A DNA stretch of 64,000 nt from the NCBI RefSeq assembly GCF_900141755.1, contig NZ_LT670844.1, forward strand, positions 1,984,001 to 2,048,000, in the 5' to 3' direction. Source of the DNA: Bradyrhizobium lablabi (lineage in GTDB: Bacteria; Pseudomonadota; Alphaproteobacteria; Rhizobiales; Xanthobacteraceae). Under the pieces are notes generated by a model, which saw nothing but the letters and a program-made list of their open reading frames with translations, was not told where the DNA came from and searched no databases. The position numbers and the translations under genes are program-made. Below, in pieces: positions 1 to 8,603 of the stretch; the first letter of the stretch is position 1; every line of letters begins with the position of its first letter.

Positions 1-222
1 GTGGCTCTTGGCGGCTTGCACGTCAAGAAAGGTGACGCGACCGCGCGCGATGCTGCTGACCGCCAGAACGGCATGGAGCATCCCAGGCGGGTGGTTATCC
101 GCGGCATAGCGGGCTCCTCCCGTAACCTTCAGGACCCCCTCGCGGCGGGTCAGCGGCTGACCGATGTTCGAGCCATGGCGGCGATGGGATGGGTCTTGGG
201 TGAGGCTGATCTCAGGCGTCAT
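1..222 (-). CDS. Xanthine dehydrogenase-family molybdopterin-binding subunit, N-terminal part (runs off the window)
   Basis: Large catalytic subunit of a molybdenum hydroxylase, expected to bind the molybdopterin cofactor and oxidise an aldehyde or N-heterocycle. Only the first 74 codons are present. The visible N-terminus contains GSNIGQPLTRREGVLKVTG followed by ARYAAD, the usual opening of this family (domain a/b of the aldehyde oxidase fold). Its ATG lies at 222, inside the last codons of the preceding FAD-subunit gene (11-bp overlap), so the two are translationally coupled. It is the third gene of the 2Fe-2S / FAD / molybdopterin operon, the order of E. coli paoA-paoB-paoC. The catalytic residues lie outside the window, so the substrate cannot be judged. 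Confidence 0.85.
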   Translation of the reverse strand, partial: MTPEISLTQDPSHRRHGSNIGQPLTRREGVLKVTGGARYAADNHPPGMLHAVLAVSSIARGRVTFLDVQAAKSH

Positions 223-1270
223 GGAGCGCTCCGGAAACGGATGAAAAAGGGGAGGCCGGGAGGGCGGGAATGCGCTGTGGCGTTCCCGCCGCGGCGAGCG
301 TCAGCGCGCGCACGATGATCCGTTGCGCGAGTTCGATCTTGAACCGATTGTCGCCGGAGGGTTTTGCGTCGGCGAGCGCCGCCTCCGCCGCACGGCGGAA
401 GGTGGCCGGATCGGGATGGCAGCCTGCCAGGATCTTCTCCGCCGCGTGGGCCCGCCATGGCTTGGGGGCCACTCCGCCGAGCGCGATCCGCGCATCCCGG
501 ATCGTGCCGTGTTCGATCCGCATCGCCGCGGCGGCCGAGACGATCGCGAACGCGTAGGAGGTACGCTCGCGGACCTTCAGATAGCGCGCATGCGCCGAGA
601 GCGTGCGGGCCTCGCTCGGCAGCCGCAGGGCGACGATCAGATCACCCGGTTCAAGGACACTCTCTCGCTCGGGCGTATTGCCGGGCAGACGATGAAGGTC
701 CTCGAGCGCGACCTTGCGCCGGCCGTTTCTGCCCTCGATCTCCACGAAAGCGTCGAGGGCGACGAGCGGCACACAGAAATCCGACGGATGGGTGGCGATG
801 CAGGCCTCGCTCCAGCCGAGCACGGCGTGCAACCGGTTCTCGCCGTCGCGGGCATCGCAGCCGGCACCCGGCTGGCGTTTGTTGCAGGCGCTGGCGGGGT
901 CGTAGAAATATCCGCATCGCGTTCGCTGCAGCAGATTGCCGCCGACGGTAGCGGCATTGCGGAGCTGAGCCGACGCGCCGGACAACAGCGCCTCGGCGAT
1001 TGCCGGATAGGACCGGGCGAAATCCGGGTCGTGGGCAAGATCGGCGTTGCGAACCAGCGCGCCGATGCGGACCCCGCCGTCGGGCAGCCGCTCAATGCGG
1101 TCGAGGCCCGGCAGACGCATGACATCGACCAGACGGCTCGGACCGGTGATGCCGCCCTTCATCAGGTCGAGCAGGTTCGTACCGGCTGCGAGATAGGCGG
1201 CACCTGGTTCGGCCGCGGCTGCGATAGCATCGGAGATGGTCGCGGGCCTGACGTAATCGAAGGTTTTCAT
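212..1270 (-). CDS. FAD-binding subunit of a PaoB-type molybdenum hydroxylase with extra Fe-S cluster motif
   Basis: Electron-transfer subunit of 352 residues that passes electrons from the 2Fe-2S subunit to FAD. FAD-contact motifs are AAGTNLLDLM (residues 28-37) and ATVGGNLLQRTRC (107-119). Cys119, Cys129 and Cys138 sit in an insertion (CGYFYDP..ACNKRQPGAGC) that matches the [4Fe-4S] insertion known from E. coli PaoB (YagS) rather than ordinary xanthine dehydrogenase FAD subunits. It overlaps its upstream 2Fe-2S neighbour by 4 bp and the downstream molybdopterin subunit by 11 bp. Family and cluster are fairly certain. The physiological substrate (aromatic aldehydes for PaoABC) is inference. 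Confidence 0.9.
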   Translation of the reverse strand: MKTFDYVRPATISDAIAAAAEPGAAYLAAGTNLLDLMKGGITGPSRLVDVMRLPGLDRIERLPDGGVRIGALVRNADLAHDPDFARSYPAIAEALLSGASAQLRNAATVGGNLLQRTRCGYFYDPASACNKRQPGAGCDARDGENRLHAVLGWSEACIATHPSDFCVPLVALDAFVEIEGRNGRRKVALEDLHRLPGNTPERESVLEPGDLIVALRLPSEARTLSAHARYLKVRERTSYAFAIVSAAAAMRIEHGTIRDARIALGGVAPKPWRAHAAEKILAGCHPDPATFRRAAEAALADAKPSGDNRFKIELAQRIIVRALTLAAAGTPQRIPALPASPFSSVSGALHDA

Positions 1271-1764
1271 GCGGAGCGCCTCTGGTCGGCCTCGACGAGG
1301 CTTTTCTGTACTTCGAGCACGGCGTCCGTGATCCCGGAATAAGCCCCGCAGCGGCAGAGATTTCCGCTCATGCCTTCGCGGATACGCTCCGGGTCATCGC
1401 TGGCTTGCCCTTCATGGATCAGTCCGATCGCGCTCATGATCTGGCCAGGCGTGCAGAATCCGCATTGCATGCCGTCATGCGCGATGAAAGCGGCCTGGAC
1501 CGGATGCAGTTCGTTGCCGCGAGCGACGCCCTCGATGGTGGTGACGTCGGCACCGTCCTGGCTGAGCGCCAAAGTCATGCACGAATTGATGCGCCGGCCG
1601 TCGACCAGGACCGTGCACGCGCCGCATTGGCCGCGGTCGCATCCCTTTTTGGTTCCGGTCAGGTGGAGACGCTCACGCAGGAGGTCGAGCAGCGTAACGC
1701 GCGGGTCTCTCAGCTCGATGTTCTGCCGCACACCGTTGACGGTGAGGCTGATGGAAAAGTTCAT
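1267..1764 (-). CDS. 2Fe-2S subunit of the molybdenum hydroxylase (PaoA-like, no Tat leader)
   Basis: Small iron-sulfur subunit of 165 residues. The plant-ferredoxin-type cluster cysteines are Cys42, Cys47, Cys50 and Cys62 (GCDRGQCGAC...SC). The second, helical cluster uses Cys101, Cys104, Cys137 and Cys139 (CGFC...CRC). Unlike E. coli PaoA it starts directly at the ferredoxin domain and has no twin-arginine leader, so this complex is predicted to be cytoplasmic. The chosen ATG has a GGAG about 11 bases upstream. It is the first gene of the operon; the 5' flank (1765-2157) would hold its promoter. Confidence 0.92.
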   Translation of the reverse strand: MNFSISLTVNGVRQNIELRDPRVTLLDLLRERLHLTGTKKGCDRGQCGACTVLVDGRRINSCMTLALSQDGADVTTIEGVARGNELHPVQAAFIAHDGMQCGFCTPGQIMSAIGLIHEGQASDDPERIREGMSGNLCRCGAYSGITDAVLEVQKSLVEADQRRSA

Positions 1765-2157
1765 GCAGGGCTCCGATCAGTGCTATTGCCAAATTAGATC
1801 CCGCCCCGATGGCTCGAGCGCCAGGTCGATATTGCGCACGCTTACGAGACGTCGATGGTTCGAGGGTTATTCGGCGGCCATCGTGTACTGACCGACTGGC
1901 GACGGAATGGCGGAGCAGAAGATGTTATGAGCGACCCTGCGGAAGCCTCCTACCGAAGGCGCCCTCCGGAACTCCGACAAAAGGCAGATCAGGTGCTGTT
2001 GGGTTGTCCCACTGAAATGACTACCGTCTCGGAACCGCACGCAGACGACTGAGACGCCACCGTTGGCTGGCGCGCCGCCGCCAGCCAACGTTGTTGGCAG
2101 CCCACCATCCTCCTGCGCCAAGCGAAGTTCATCGGACCACATCATCTATTCGTTCCC
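1765..2157. other. Gap without a convincing gene
   Basis: This interval separates the start of the 2Fe-2S subunit gene from the end of the broken cupin gene. It must carry the promoter of the molybdenum hydroxylase operon, but no clear operator or terminator was seen. An open frame on the minus strand (1867-2145) has no recognisable motif and is treated as chance. Confidence 0.5.
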
Positions 2158-2649
2158 TCAAGTCCGGGATGAACCGATCGCAAAAATATCTTCGCGCAAC
2201 GGTGGGCCAACCATGAGACAGCCAAACTTGTCTGCAAGGGCAGCAATGTCATCGCCGCTTTTTCCGGTGGTGATCTCCACAGTCCCTCGATGTGTCCGCG
2301 CGAACAAATGATCAGCATTCGAACCGGTCCATCCGTTACGTTGCACCAGGCGTGAGGAACACCCTTGCTACAGTGATTGTTGTGCCGGCGTGAGCGTCCA
2401 ATGTTGATTTCCATTGGCGATGCGCAGCGTGCCCTCCAAAACGATGAAATACTCGCCCTTGTTCTTGTGGATGTGCATCGGTACAGCGTTGCGGGGATCC
2501 GCGACTACCTCAAGCATCGTATAAGCGCCCCACAACATTTGCTTGCCGAGTTTATGACTATTGGGAGCGACACCGGCGCGCATGGTGGTGATAACTTCTT
2601 CAAGCTTCCATCCCTTTACAAGATTAATGTCGGGCGTCGCGCGTTCCAT
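2158..2649 (-). pseudogene. Cupin-domain protein, broken by frameshifts
   Basis: Remnant of a single-domain cupin, a small beta-barrel dioxygenase or isomerase fold. The first frame (from ATG 2649) contains the metal-site part MHIHKNKGEYFIVLEGTLRI. The second cupin motif KGVPHAWCNVTDGPVRMLI continues in another frame, and the tail (SGDDIAALADKFGCLMVG) returns to the first frame. At least three single-base deletions explain this, near 2391, 2373 and in an A-run near 2293. The N-terminal frame ends at 2368. It follows the chorismate mutase gene by 19 bp and was probably the last gene of the FAD monooxygenase / chorismate mutase / cupin operon. Confidence 0.7.
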
Positions 2650-2668
2650 GCGTCAGCGTCTGGCGGCT

Positions 2669-2998
2669 TCATGGTGCATGAATGACTTCACGAATCACAA
2701 ACGCAAGAAACTTTTCTGCAAACTCTGGATCAAGTTTGGCAGCAGACGCGAGTTGGCGGAGACGCGTCACTTGCTGCGCCTCTCTGACGGGGTCAGACGG
2801 CGGCATGTTGTGCCGCGCCTTTAAGACTCCAACCTTCTGGGTACATCGGAAGCGCTCCGCCAGCATGTGGATGATCGAGGCATCTATATTGTCGATACTG
2901 TCGCGTATATCTTGAAGCTCGGCTATGACGGTGGAGAGACTGACATTAGCCAGCTTGGGATTAGACTCTTTGCTCGGCGACACGATTGCTCCAAACAC
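2669..2998 (-). CDS. Chorismate mutase, AroQ type
   Basis: All-helical AroQ-class protein of 109 residues. The family pattern is clear: an N-terminal helix IRDSIDNIDASIIHMLAERF (Arg and Asp of the active-site helix), then KVGVLKARH, then DPVREAQQVTRLRQLA and a C-terminal FLAFVIREVI. Such enzymes convert chorismate to prephenate; PchB-like isochorismate-pyruvate lyases share the fold, so the substrate is not certain. The protein ends abruptly in VIHAP. Dropping one G near the end restores a more typical HHEAARR tail, so the last residues are probably frameshifted but the core is intact. It lies 86 bp downstream of the FAD monooxygenase. Four partial or scrambled copies of this gene occur elsewhere in the window (7.1, 9.4, 14.7 and 18.5 kb). 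Confidence 0.85.
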   Translation of the reverse strand: MFGAIVSPSKESNPKLANVSLSTVIAELQDIRDSIDNIDASIIHMLAERFRCTQKVGVLKARHNMPPSDPVREAQQVTRLRQLASAAKLDPEFAEKFLAFVIREVIHAP

Positions 2999-3084
2999 GT
3001 TCTCATTCTATTGTCTGTTGTGGATAGTACTCGCGGCTTCGTAATTGCAGAAGCCGACAGCCGACGCGCGCCCCTGTTTGGCGG

Positions 3085-4440
3085 CTATCTTGTGTCGGCC
3101 ATCATTTCCGATTCTACGCGACGCACGAGTTCGGGATCACCAAGCGCGCTACAGGGCTCGACGAGTTGGCGAACCCTCATCATAAGCTTGTGGACGGCCG
3201 GGTCACGGCCAGCAAGGCGCAGAAGTCCTGCTCCAAATCGAAGCGAATTGTCCAAATCGGCAGGCCGTTCTCCCCGGGTCTGCGGATGTGCAAAATCGGG
3301 AGCCGCCGACTGCGACCACGCATCCGCGAGCAAGGGTCGGACCTCAGCCAAGAAGGCTTGGGCTAAGCCAGCGATGGGATCCTTCGCCCCTGCCCGCTTG
3401 GCAAGCAGGTCTTTAAGGATGCACGCTTCCTGTGAGGCGATTGTCATGCCCTGGCCGTAGATCGGATTGAAGCGGCAAATCGCGTCACCAATCGGAAGCA
3501 ATCCTCGCGGAAAATCCTCGAGCCGTTCGTAATGCTGCCACGAATTTTCCGGGATGCTGAAGCGATGGATGCCGTCCAGCCGCTGGACGTCCTTGATGGC
3601 ATCATAGATCGTTGAAGTCCGAAGCTGCTGCATCCGGCTCATGAACTCGTCCGGATCCGGAGAGGGCATTTCGATATGCCGTTCGCTGATGAGTGCTATC
3701 CAGCGATTGCCCTCCATCGGCACCAGATAGCCGGTTCTGCTGCTCGCTGGCATCTCAGGGATCGTTACCACAGCCTTCCAGTTTCTCAGGCCCTCCGGGG
3801 CCGCAAAGGTCGTGGTGGCGTAGGTGAGATCGATGCCGATATCGGTCTGTTCAGGTCGGGGACGCCCGGTCTCTGCAAGGAAAGACAACGAGAGGACGCC
3901 ACGACGAGATGCGTCAATGACGAGATCGGCCGGAAGCGTCTCATCGGATCTGTCTTTGGTCTCAAGCCGAACTCCAGTTGCGGAGCCGTCTTTGCTCGCA
4001 ACGATATGCAGAGCGCGGCAACCGTCGCGCATGGCAACGTTGGATAGTTTCCGCACGTATCGTCGCGCGACAAGTTCGAACAGCGGTCGTGACATCGTGT
4101 ATATCGCCCAGCCCAGATCGCGTTGCGGGAAGAAGGGGTCGAAGCCCGGGAACTCTTCGCGAAAATCGAGGTTTAGCCGAAGCGGCACAGCTCCAACTCG
4201 GCTAAGCTCGTCAGCAAAGCCCGGGAAAAGCTCGCCGAACGCATGCAGTCCGCCCAGGAACAGCCCGTGTAAATGATTGTCCTGGGGCGTTCCCGGACGT
4301 GGAGAAGCGTCAAGCGGCAGTACGTCACGTTCCACAACCGTCACACGTTCGAAGTGGCTCGCGACCGCGGCGGCTGCTGCCAAACCACCGATTCCAGCGC
4401 CTATCACAATCGCATGCTTACCTATGGGAGGGAGTGTCAC
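3085..4440 (-). CDS. FAD-dependent monooxygenase (group A-like), copy 1
   Basis: Flavoprotein of 451 residues related to single-component aromatic hydroxylases and squalene-epoxidase-like enzymes. The Rossmann FAD motif IVIGAGIGGLAAAAAV is at residues 11-26, the central DLVIDASRRG at 172-181 and the second FAD motif LLPIGDAICRFNPIYGQGM at 314-332. No membrane segment or leader is evident. It leads the minus-strand unit FAD monooxygenase / chorismate mutase / cupin and is divergent from an MFS transporter gene across repeat cassette R1. A very similar second copy lies at 24385-25725. The substrate is unknown; hydroxylation of an aromatic or polyketide-like compound is a family-level inference. 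Confidence 0.88.
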   Translation of the reverse strand: MTLPPIGKHAIVIGAGIGGLAAAAAVASHFERVTVVERDVLPLDASPRPGTPQDNHLHGLFLGGLHAFGELFPGFADELSRVGAVPLRLNLDFREEFPGFDPFFPQRDLGWAIYTMSRPLFELVARRYVRKLSNVAMRDGCRALHIVASKDGSATGVRLETKDRSDETLPADLVIDASRRGVLSLSFLAETGRPRPEQTDIGIDLTYATTTFAAPEGLRNWKAVVTIPEMPASSRTGYLVPMEGNRWIALISERHIEMPSPDPDEFMSRMQQLRTSTIYDAIKDVQRLDGIHRFSIPENSWQHYERLEDFPRGLLPIGDAICRFNPIYGQGMTIASQEACILKDLLAKRAGAKDPIAGLAQAFLAEVRPLLADAWSQSAAPDFAHPQTRGERPADLDNSLRFGAGLLRLAGRDPAVHKLMMRVRQLVEPCSALGDPELVRRVESEMMADTR

Positions 4441-4554
4441 TATGATAGCCTCGCATCATTTCCTGTGCCTTATCGTCGACCAAACAGCGAAGTCTTCGGA
4501 AACGAAGCGCGCTGGGGACACAAGTCGGTCAGCTTGGTCAGCGATCTACGGCTC

Positions 4555-4824
4555 GGACAGAATGAAGGACCCGAACTACAGCAACATTTCTATTTTTGGA
4601 AAAGCGCGTTACGGCTGTAATATAGTTTTATTAATAAACCTGTCCTCCTAGGGTGCAATCGTACTGCGCGGATACTGAAACATACATTGGGTCGATGCGG
4701 CTGGAAGCCTGTGGCTGACTTGTTTCACAAGCTGTAGCGAGATCGGGGGAGTTTAGCGATCTCATGTCCAGAAGTCCGCGCGAGCAAGATACCTCTTCAA
4801 GTTTAGAAAGGAAACCTAACGTCG
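4555..4824. repeat. Divergent promoter cassette R1 (three copies in the window)
   Basis: An intergenic block of about 270 bp between FAD monooxygenase copy 1 (minus) and the MFS gene (plus). It is clearly alike in sequence to 11964-12239 (R2) and 25829-26105 (R3), with scattered substitutions and small indels. It carries an AT-rich stretch (TAGTTTTATTAAT) and the inverted repeat TTAC-GGCT-GTAA at 4609-4620. Its position between divergent genes at all three loci suggests a shared promoter/operator region. Confidence 0.7.
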
Positions 4825-4931
4825 GTTTATTCGCGATTTAGGGTTCGATCGATCCTTCTTTGGTGCCAACGCCAGGGCCGACCAAGACCGAACGCGAAGC
4901 AGTCCGCAAGAGACGGGCGCTGGGGGGAATC

Positions 4932-6037
4932 ATGCATGACACGACCGCGCTGAGGGATCATCGGAACACGACCGTCTGGACGCTGGGGCGTTTGCTCTTG
5001 GGTGCGTTCCTTGGCGTGTCGACCGGCATAAGTTCGCTCTATTTCTATTCGCTTGGGCCGTTGATGAAGCCGATCGCAGCCACCTACGGGTGGTCTCGCG
5101 GCCAGGCGTCGCTGGGCCCCTTGGTCGGCATTTTGGTGGGCGGACTTGCGAGCCCGAGCATCGGCACCAGTCCCCTCAGCTATACGCGCGTGCTCGTCGA
5201 GCATTTCGATCGCAGGCGCGGCGCAGCTCTGGCGGTCGCAGTGATGGGCACCGGTGTCGGCGCCATTCTCATACCGTATCTGCTCGTCCCCTTCGTTGCC
5301 GCCCACGGCTGGCGATCCGCCTACCTGGCGCTCGCCATTGTCGTCGCGATCGCGGTGACGCCGGTCGCTGTCTTGATCCGGGGTGCCGCTGCTGAAACCG
5401 ACCGGGCAAGGTTACGCCGCGCGCGCGAGCCCGTGGCTTTGATGAGCGTCGTGCGGACCCGCGTCTTCGTGTTGCTCGGCACTCTCTTCTTCCTAGCCTC
5501 GCTGGCCGTGTTCGGAACAACCGTTCATTTTGTGCCTATGCTTTCGGACGCAGGTCTGCCAGTCGCGGAGGTCGGCAAGATCGGGGCGATTCTCGGCTTC
5601 ACGATTTTGGGTGGACGCCTCTTCACCGGGTTGCTGCTCGATCGTTTTCCCGCTGGCCGTGTGACCGCAGCTCTGTTCTGCCTCTCCGCCGCCGGCATGC
5701 TGGCGCTCAGCGTCGGCGGGGTCAAAGCCGCTCTCCCCGCCGCCGTTGCGATCGGCCTTGGCATGGGTGCTGAGGTCGACCTTCTCGCCTATCTGATCGT
5801 GCGCCACTTCCCCCCGTCAGCCTTCGGGACCGCCTATGGTGGGATCTATGGCCTCCTCAATATCGGTGCGGCGATCGGGCCAGCCGCGATTGGTCTGATT
5901 ACGACCGCACACTCGGATATTCGGTGCCGATGGTCGTCGCCGCCATCTTTCTCATCTTTGCGGCGCTGCTTGCGCTCGCGCTCGACCGGCCGCGTCTGGC
6001 GCCAAGGTATGAGGCCGCCGCGCCGCAGCACGCCTGA
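4932..6037 (+). pseudogene. MFS transporter, copy 1, with internal deletion and C-terminal frameshift
   Basis: Major facilitator superfamily exporter/antiporter-like protein starting at ATG 4932. Transmembrane segments are visible from GRLLLGAFLGVSTGISSLYF onward. Sequence jumps from GILVGGLASP to SIGTSPLSYTRVLVEHFDRR, so roughly two membrane helices and the canonical loop 2-3 motif are missing. Near 5900 the reading frame shifts; the other frame gives the expected last helix (SVPMVVAAIFLIFAALLAL) and a stop at 6037. The product is therefore unlikely to transport. It is divergent from the FAD monooxygenase, and its stop abuts the stop of the convergent ABM gene (6038). A 3'-truncated sister lies at 26219. 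Confidence 0.8.
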
Positions 6038-6328
6038 TCAGGGCTCGATCGTGTCGAGGATCTCGGGCATGATCGGCGCAGTGAGCAAGGGCTCAATGCG
6101 CGTGCGATAGTCACGATAGTGGTCGCTCGCCCTGTGGGCTTCGACCGCGGCCATGCTGACGTAGGCTTCGCAGAGCACGAACGCGCCGTCGTCCTTGCGT
6201 CGCATCAAATCATATCGGAGGCATCCGGGTTCACTGCGGACCGCGCCGATCATGTCTCGCAGGATCGCTTCGACCTCCCCCGCCTTGCCGTCTTTTGGGT
6301 GATACTCAACGATCGCCGCTATGCCCAT
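6038..6328 (-). CDS. Antibiotic biosynthesis monooxygenase (ABM) domain protein
   Basis: A small dimeric alpha/beta-barrel protein of 96 residues. The ABM pattern is clear: IAAIVEYHPKDGKAGEVEAIL, then EPGCLRYDLMRRKDDGAFVLCEAY and a final SDHYRDYRTRIEPLL. Such proteins act as cofactor-free monooxygenases or quinone/peroxide-handling enzymes. The ATG at 6328 is preceded by AAGGAA at ideal spacing; longer in-frame starts upstream give a basic, low-complexity extension and are rejected. It lies 64 bp downstream of the HxlR regulator on the same strand and is probably co-transcribed or controlled by it. Confidence 0.85.
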   Translation of the reverse strand: MGIAAIVEYHPKDGKAGEVEAILRDMIGAVRSEPGCLRYDLMRRKDDGAFVLCEAYVSMAAVEAHRASDHYRDYRTRIEPLLTAPIMPEILDTIEP

Positions 6329-6392
6329 ATCCTGTTCCTTAGGTACAAAAATCAAACCTATGTTGTAAGGGCCGTTTGGCTGAGCAATATGG

Positions 6393-6986
6393 TCACGAGT
6401 CGACGGCCGACCTACGGCCGCGTTTGACATCCGCAACCGTACCCTTGAGCGAGATGCCCGCGGGCAAAGGCGGCAGGTGGCGGTTCTTCTGTCCACCGGG
6501 TCCCTTGAATGCATGGGAGTGTTGACCGTCAAGCGGCTCACCGCACTCCGAGCAGAGCACGAGCGGATCGCTCGGCCGCCCGCAGCTATGTACCACCACG
6601 CTCGGCCGTCCGGCCTTGCCAGACAAATGCTTGTCGCCCCAGTGCTGCATGGTTCGCAGAATTGGATATAGTTCGCGGCCCTTGGACGTCAGTTGGTATT
6701 CCAAACGAAGGGGATGCTGCTGGTAGGGAACCTTAACCAGGATGAAATTTTCGACGAGCTTCTGCAACCGCTCCGTCAGGATGCGCTTGCTGATGCCGAG
6801 TCTCTCTTCGAACGCGTCGAACCTGGTGACACCAAGGAAACATTCACGCACGATCAGTAGCGTCCAACGATCACCGATGATCGAGGTGATCCGGGCGATC
6901 GAGCAGCATTCCTTTTCGAGTTCGTTCCAACGCAAGCGAGGTCTCCCGGCCGGTTCCGACGGCGGATCATCATCGCCATACCACAC
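6393..6986 (-). CDS. HxlR-family winged-helix regulator
   Basis: Transcription factor with the HxlR core ELEKECCSIARITSIIGDRW (helix 1), LLIVRECFLGVTRFDAFEERL, the recognition region ISKRILTERLQKLVE, and the wing LEYQLTSKGRELYPIL. HxlR proteins often sense reactive electrophiles or quinones and control a neighbouring oxidoreductase. The GTG at 6986 is chosen because the open frame continues upstream to 7280 only by reading through a chorismate mutase remnant (7077-7183), which is not part of the protein. The C-terminus carries an unusually long, basic tail after a CxxC (LCSECGE). Likely target: the downstream ABM monooxygenase. Confidence 0.8.
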   Translation of the reverse strand: MWYGDDDPPSEPAGRPRLRWNELEKECCSIARITSIIGDRWTLLIVRECFLGVTRFDAFEERLGISKRILTERLQKLVENFILVKVPYQQHPLRLEYQLTSKGRELYPILRTMQHWGDKHLSGKAGRPSVVVHSCGRPSDPLVLCSECGEPLDGQHSHAFKGPGGQKNRHLPPLPAGISLKGTVADVKRGRRSAVDS

Positions 6987-7076
6987 TAAGGCCGTTTTGA
7001 CAAAGATGGGTAGCAATTGGGAACCTGCTAGGCGACGACTTCGCGCCGCCGGAGTTCGACGAACGCATCGAGCGCG

Positions 7077-7183
7077 TGCACTCGTGTCGGAGATCAAAAG
7101 TCTATTCATAAGGTGGGCAATGTCGACCGCTCCGCCCAAAGCAAGAAACTTCAGCAAACTCTGGATCCAGTTTATAGCAGCAT
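7077..7183. pseudogene. Scrambled chorismate mutase remnant (short copy)
   Basis: About 107 bp that match the chimeric remnants at 14.7 and 18.5 kb: the 5' end of the chorismate mutase gene in plus orientation (ACTCGTGTCGGAGATC...) joined, after GTCGACCGCTCCGCCC, to the 3' part of the same gene in minus orientation (GCAAACTCTGGATC). No protein can be made from it. It artificially lengthens the open frame of the HxlR gene. Confidence 0.65.
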
Positions 7184-7400
7184 CGTGGTCGGAGGAGAAA
7201 AGCCAAGGCATTGACGACCCCACAGTGCGCGCTAGTCCTATAGATAGCGCGGCCGGCTCACGACATCGAATAGTCCTCAATCTAAATCGTTCTGGACACG
7301 TGCGGAAATCTGATGATCAGATTGTGAAGTGATCGTGTGGCAGCGGCAATGCCTGATTGTGGTGTCATTCGATCAACAGACGTGATGGTTAGGAGCATTT

Positions 7401-7503
7401 ATGCCCAACATGTCCGGACTAACGGGGAAGACTGCCTTGGTGACCGGTGCAAGCCGCGGCATCGGCAAATACACCGCCGAGCGGCTGGCTCGGGACGCGC
7501 TTG
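7401..7503 (+). pseudogene. Short-chain dehydrogenase/reductase, N-terminal stub cut by an IS
   Basis: The first 30-odd codons of an SDR: ATG 7401 with AGGAG six bases upstream, then TGKTALVTGASRGIGKYTAE, the NAD(P)-binding TGxxxGxG motif. Similarity stops near 7503, just before the transposase-related sequence that starts at 7548. The remainder of the SDR is not found on the far side of the IS, so the gene is truncated rather than simply interrupted. Confidence 0.7.
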
Positions 7504-7547
7504 GCCTGCAGCCACGAATCGGGTGATGTTTTGTCTCATGCGGGGAC

Positions 7548-8540
7548 GTGCTCAAGCTAATCTGGTGGGCACTCACTGGGGTGTTGCGATCCAGAGCGTC
7601 GCTTGAGGCGGAGATCCTGGTTCTCCGCCATCAGGTGAATGTGCTCCGACAAAAGTCGCCGAGACGGCTCACCTTCAGCAATCTCGATCGGCTGATATTT
7701 GCCAATCTATATCGGGTCACGCCGCAAGTTCTGAATGCCTTGGCGATTGTCGAGCCAGAGACCATTGTCCGTTGGCATCGTGCTGGCTTTCGCCTATTCT
7801 GGCAGTGGAAGTCACGATCGCAGGGTGGCAGACCAAGAGTCCCGCTTGAAATTCGCCGACTGATCCGCAAGATGAGCCTTTCCAATCCACTCTGGGGCGC
7901 TCCCAGGATCCATGGAGAACTCCTCAAGCTTGGCATCAACGTTGGCCAAACCTCGGTCGCCAAATACATGGCGAGGCTCAGGAGACCTCCTATCCAAGGC
8001 TGGAAAACGTTTCTCCGCAATCACGCTGATTTGATCTGTTCGTCGTTCCGACGATCTCATTCGGCTGCTGTATGGCCTGCTGAGTCTGCGGCACGATCGA
8101 CGGAAAATCCTTCTGCTCGGCGTCACAGCGCATCCAACCGCCGATTGGATTGCGCGGCAACTCAACGAGGCGTTTGGCTGGGAGTTTGCGCCAAAATATC
8201 TCGTCCGGGATCGCGATCGGGCCTACGGCGACGTCTTTACCACGCGCGTTCGCGCGATGGGCATTCGTGATCGGCCGGCCGCGCCAAAATCACCATGGCG
8301 GAATGGACATACTGAACGGCTGATCGGCTCGATCCGGCGCGAATGTCTTGATCATGTTGTTGTGTTCGGCGAGCGACACCTGCGCCACTTACTTCGTTCG
8401 TACATGCGGTACACAATGACACTCGCACACATCTGTCGTTGGGCAAAGATGCAGCCGTACCGCGGGCTGTCCAGGCCGTTGGAAGCATTCTGCCGACACC
8501 AATTCTCGGCGGTTTGCACCACCACTATGTTCGAATTTAG
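7548..8540 (+). mobile_element. Insertion sequence remnant with integrase-core transposase pseudogene
   Basis: A broken transposase with an rve/integrase core. The first frame holds LEAEILVLRHQVNVLRQKSP, then RWHRAGFRLFWQWKSRSQGG and LIRKMSLSNPLWGAPRIHGELLKLG (helix-turn-helix and spacer). Catalytic-core segments (VRDRDRAYGDVF, then PWRNGHTERLIGSIRRECLDHV with the DDE-type Glu region) lie in other frames. The expected last residues GGLHHHYVRI and a stop are at 8540. At least three single-base indels, near 8034, 8063 and 8415-8430, interrupt it, so it cannot encode an active enzyme. Terminal inverted repeats and target duplications were not found by eye. Confidence 0.75.
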
Positions 8541-8603
8541 TTTTCGATAAGGACAGCCTCAAGCAAACTTGCGCCACAGCAGACAATGCTTGGATGCGGC
8601 GCA

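Noticed and set aside
323..1342. Plus-strand open frame of 339 codons across the FAD and 2Fe-2S subunit genes
   Set aside because: Antisense to two well-supported genes, without recognisable domain or ribosome-binding site.
6987..7280. N-terminal extension of the HxlR regulator to ATG 7280
   Set aside because: The extension translates the inverted part of a chorismate mutase remnant and has no family similarity; GTG 6986 lies just before the HxlR domain.
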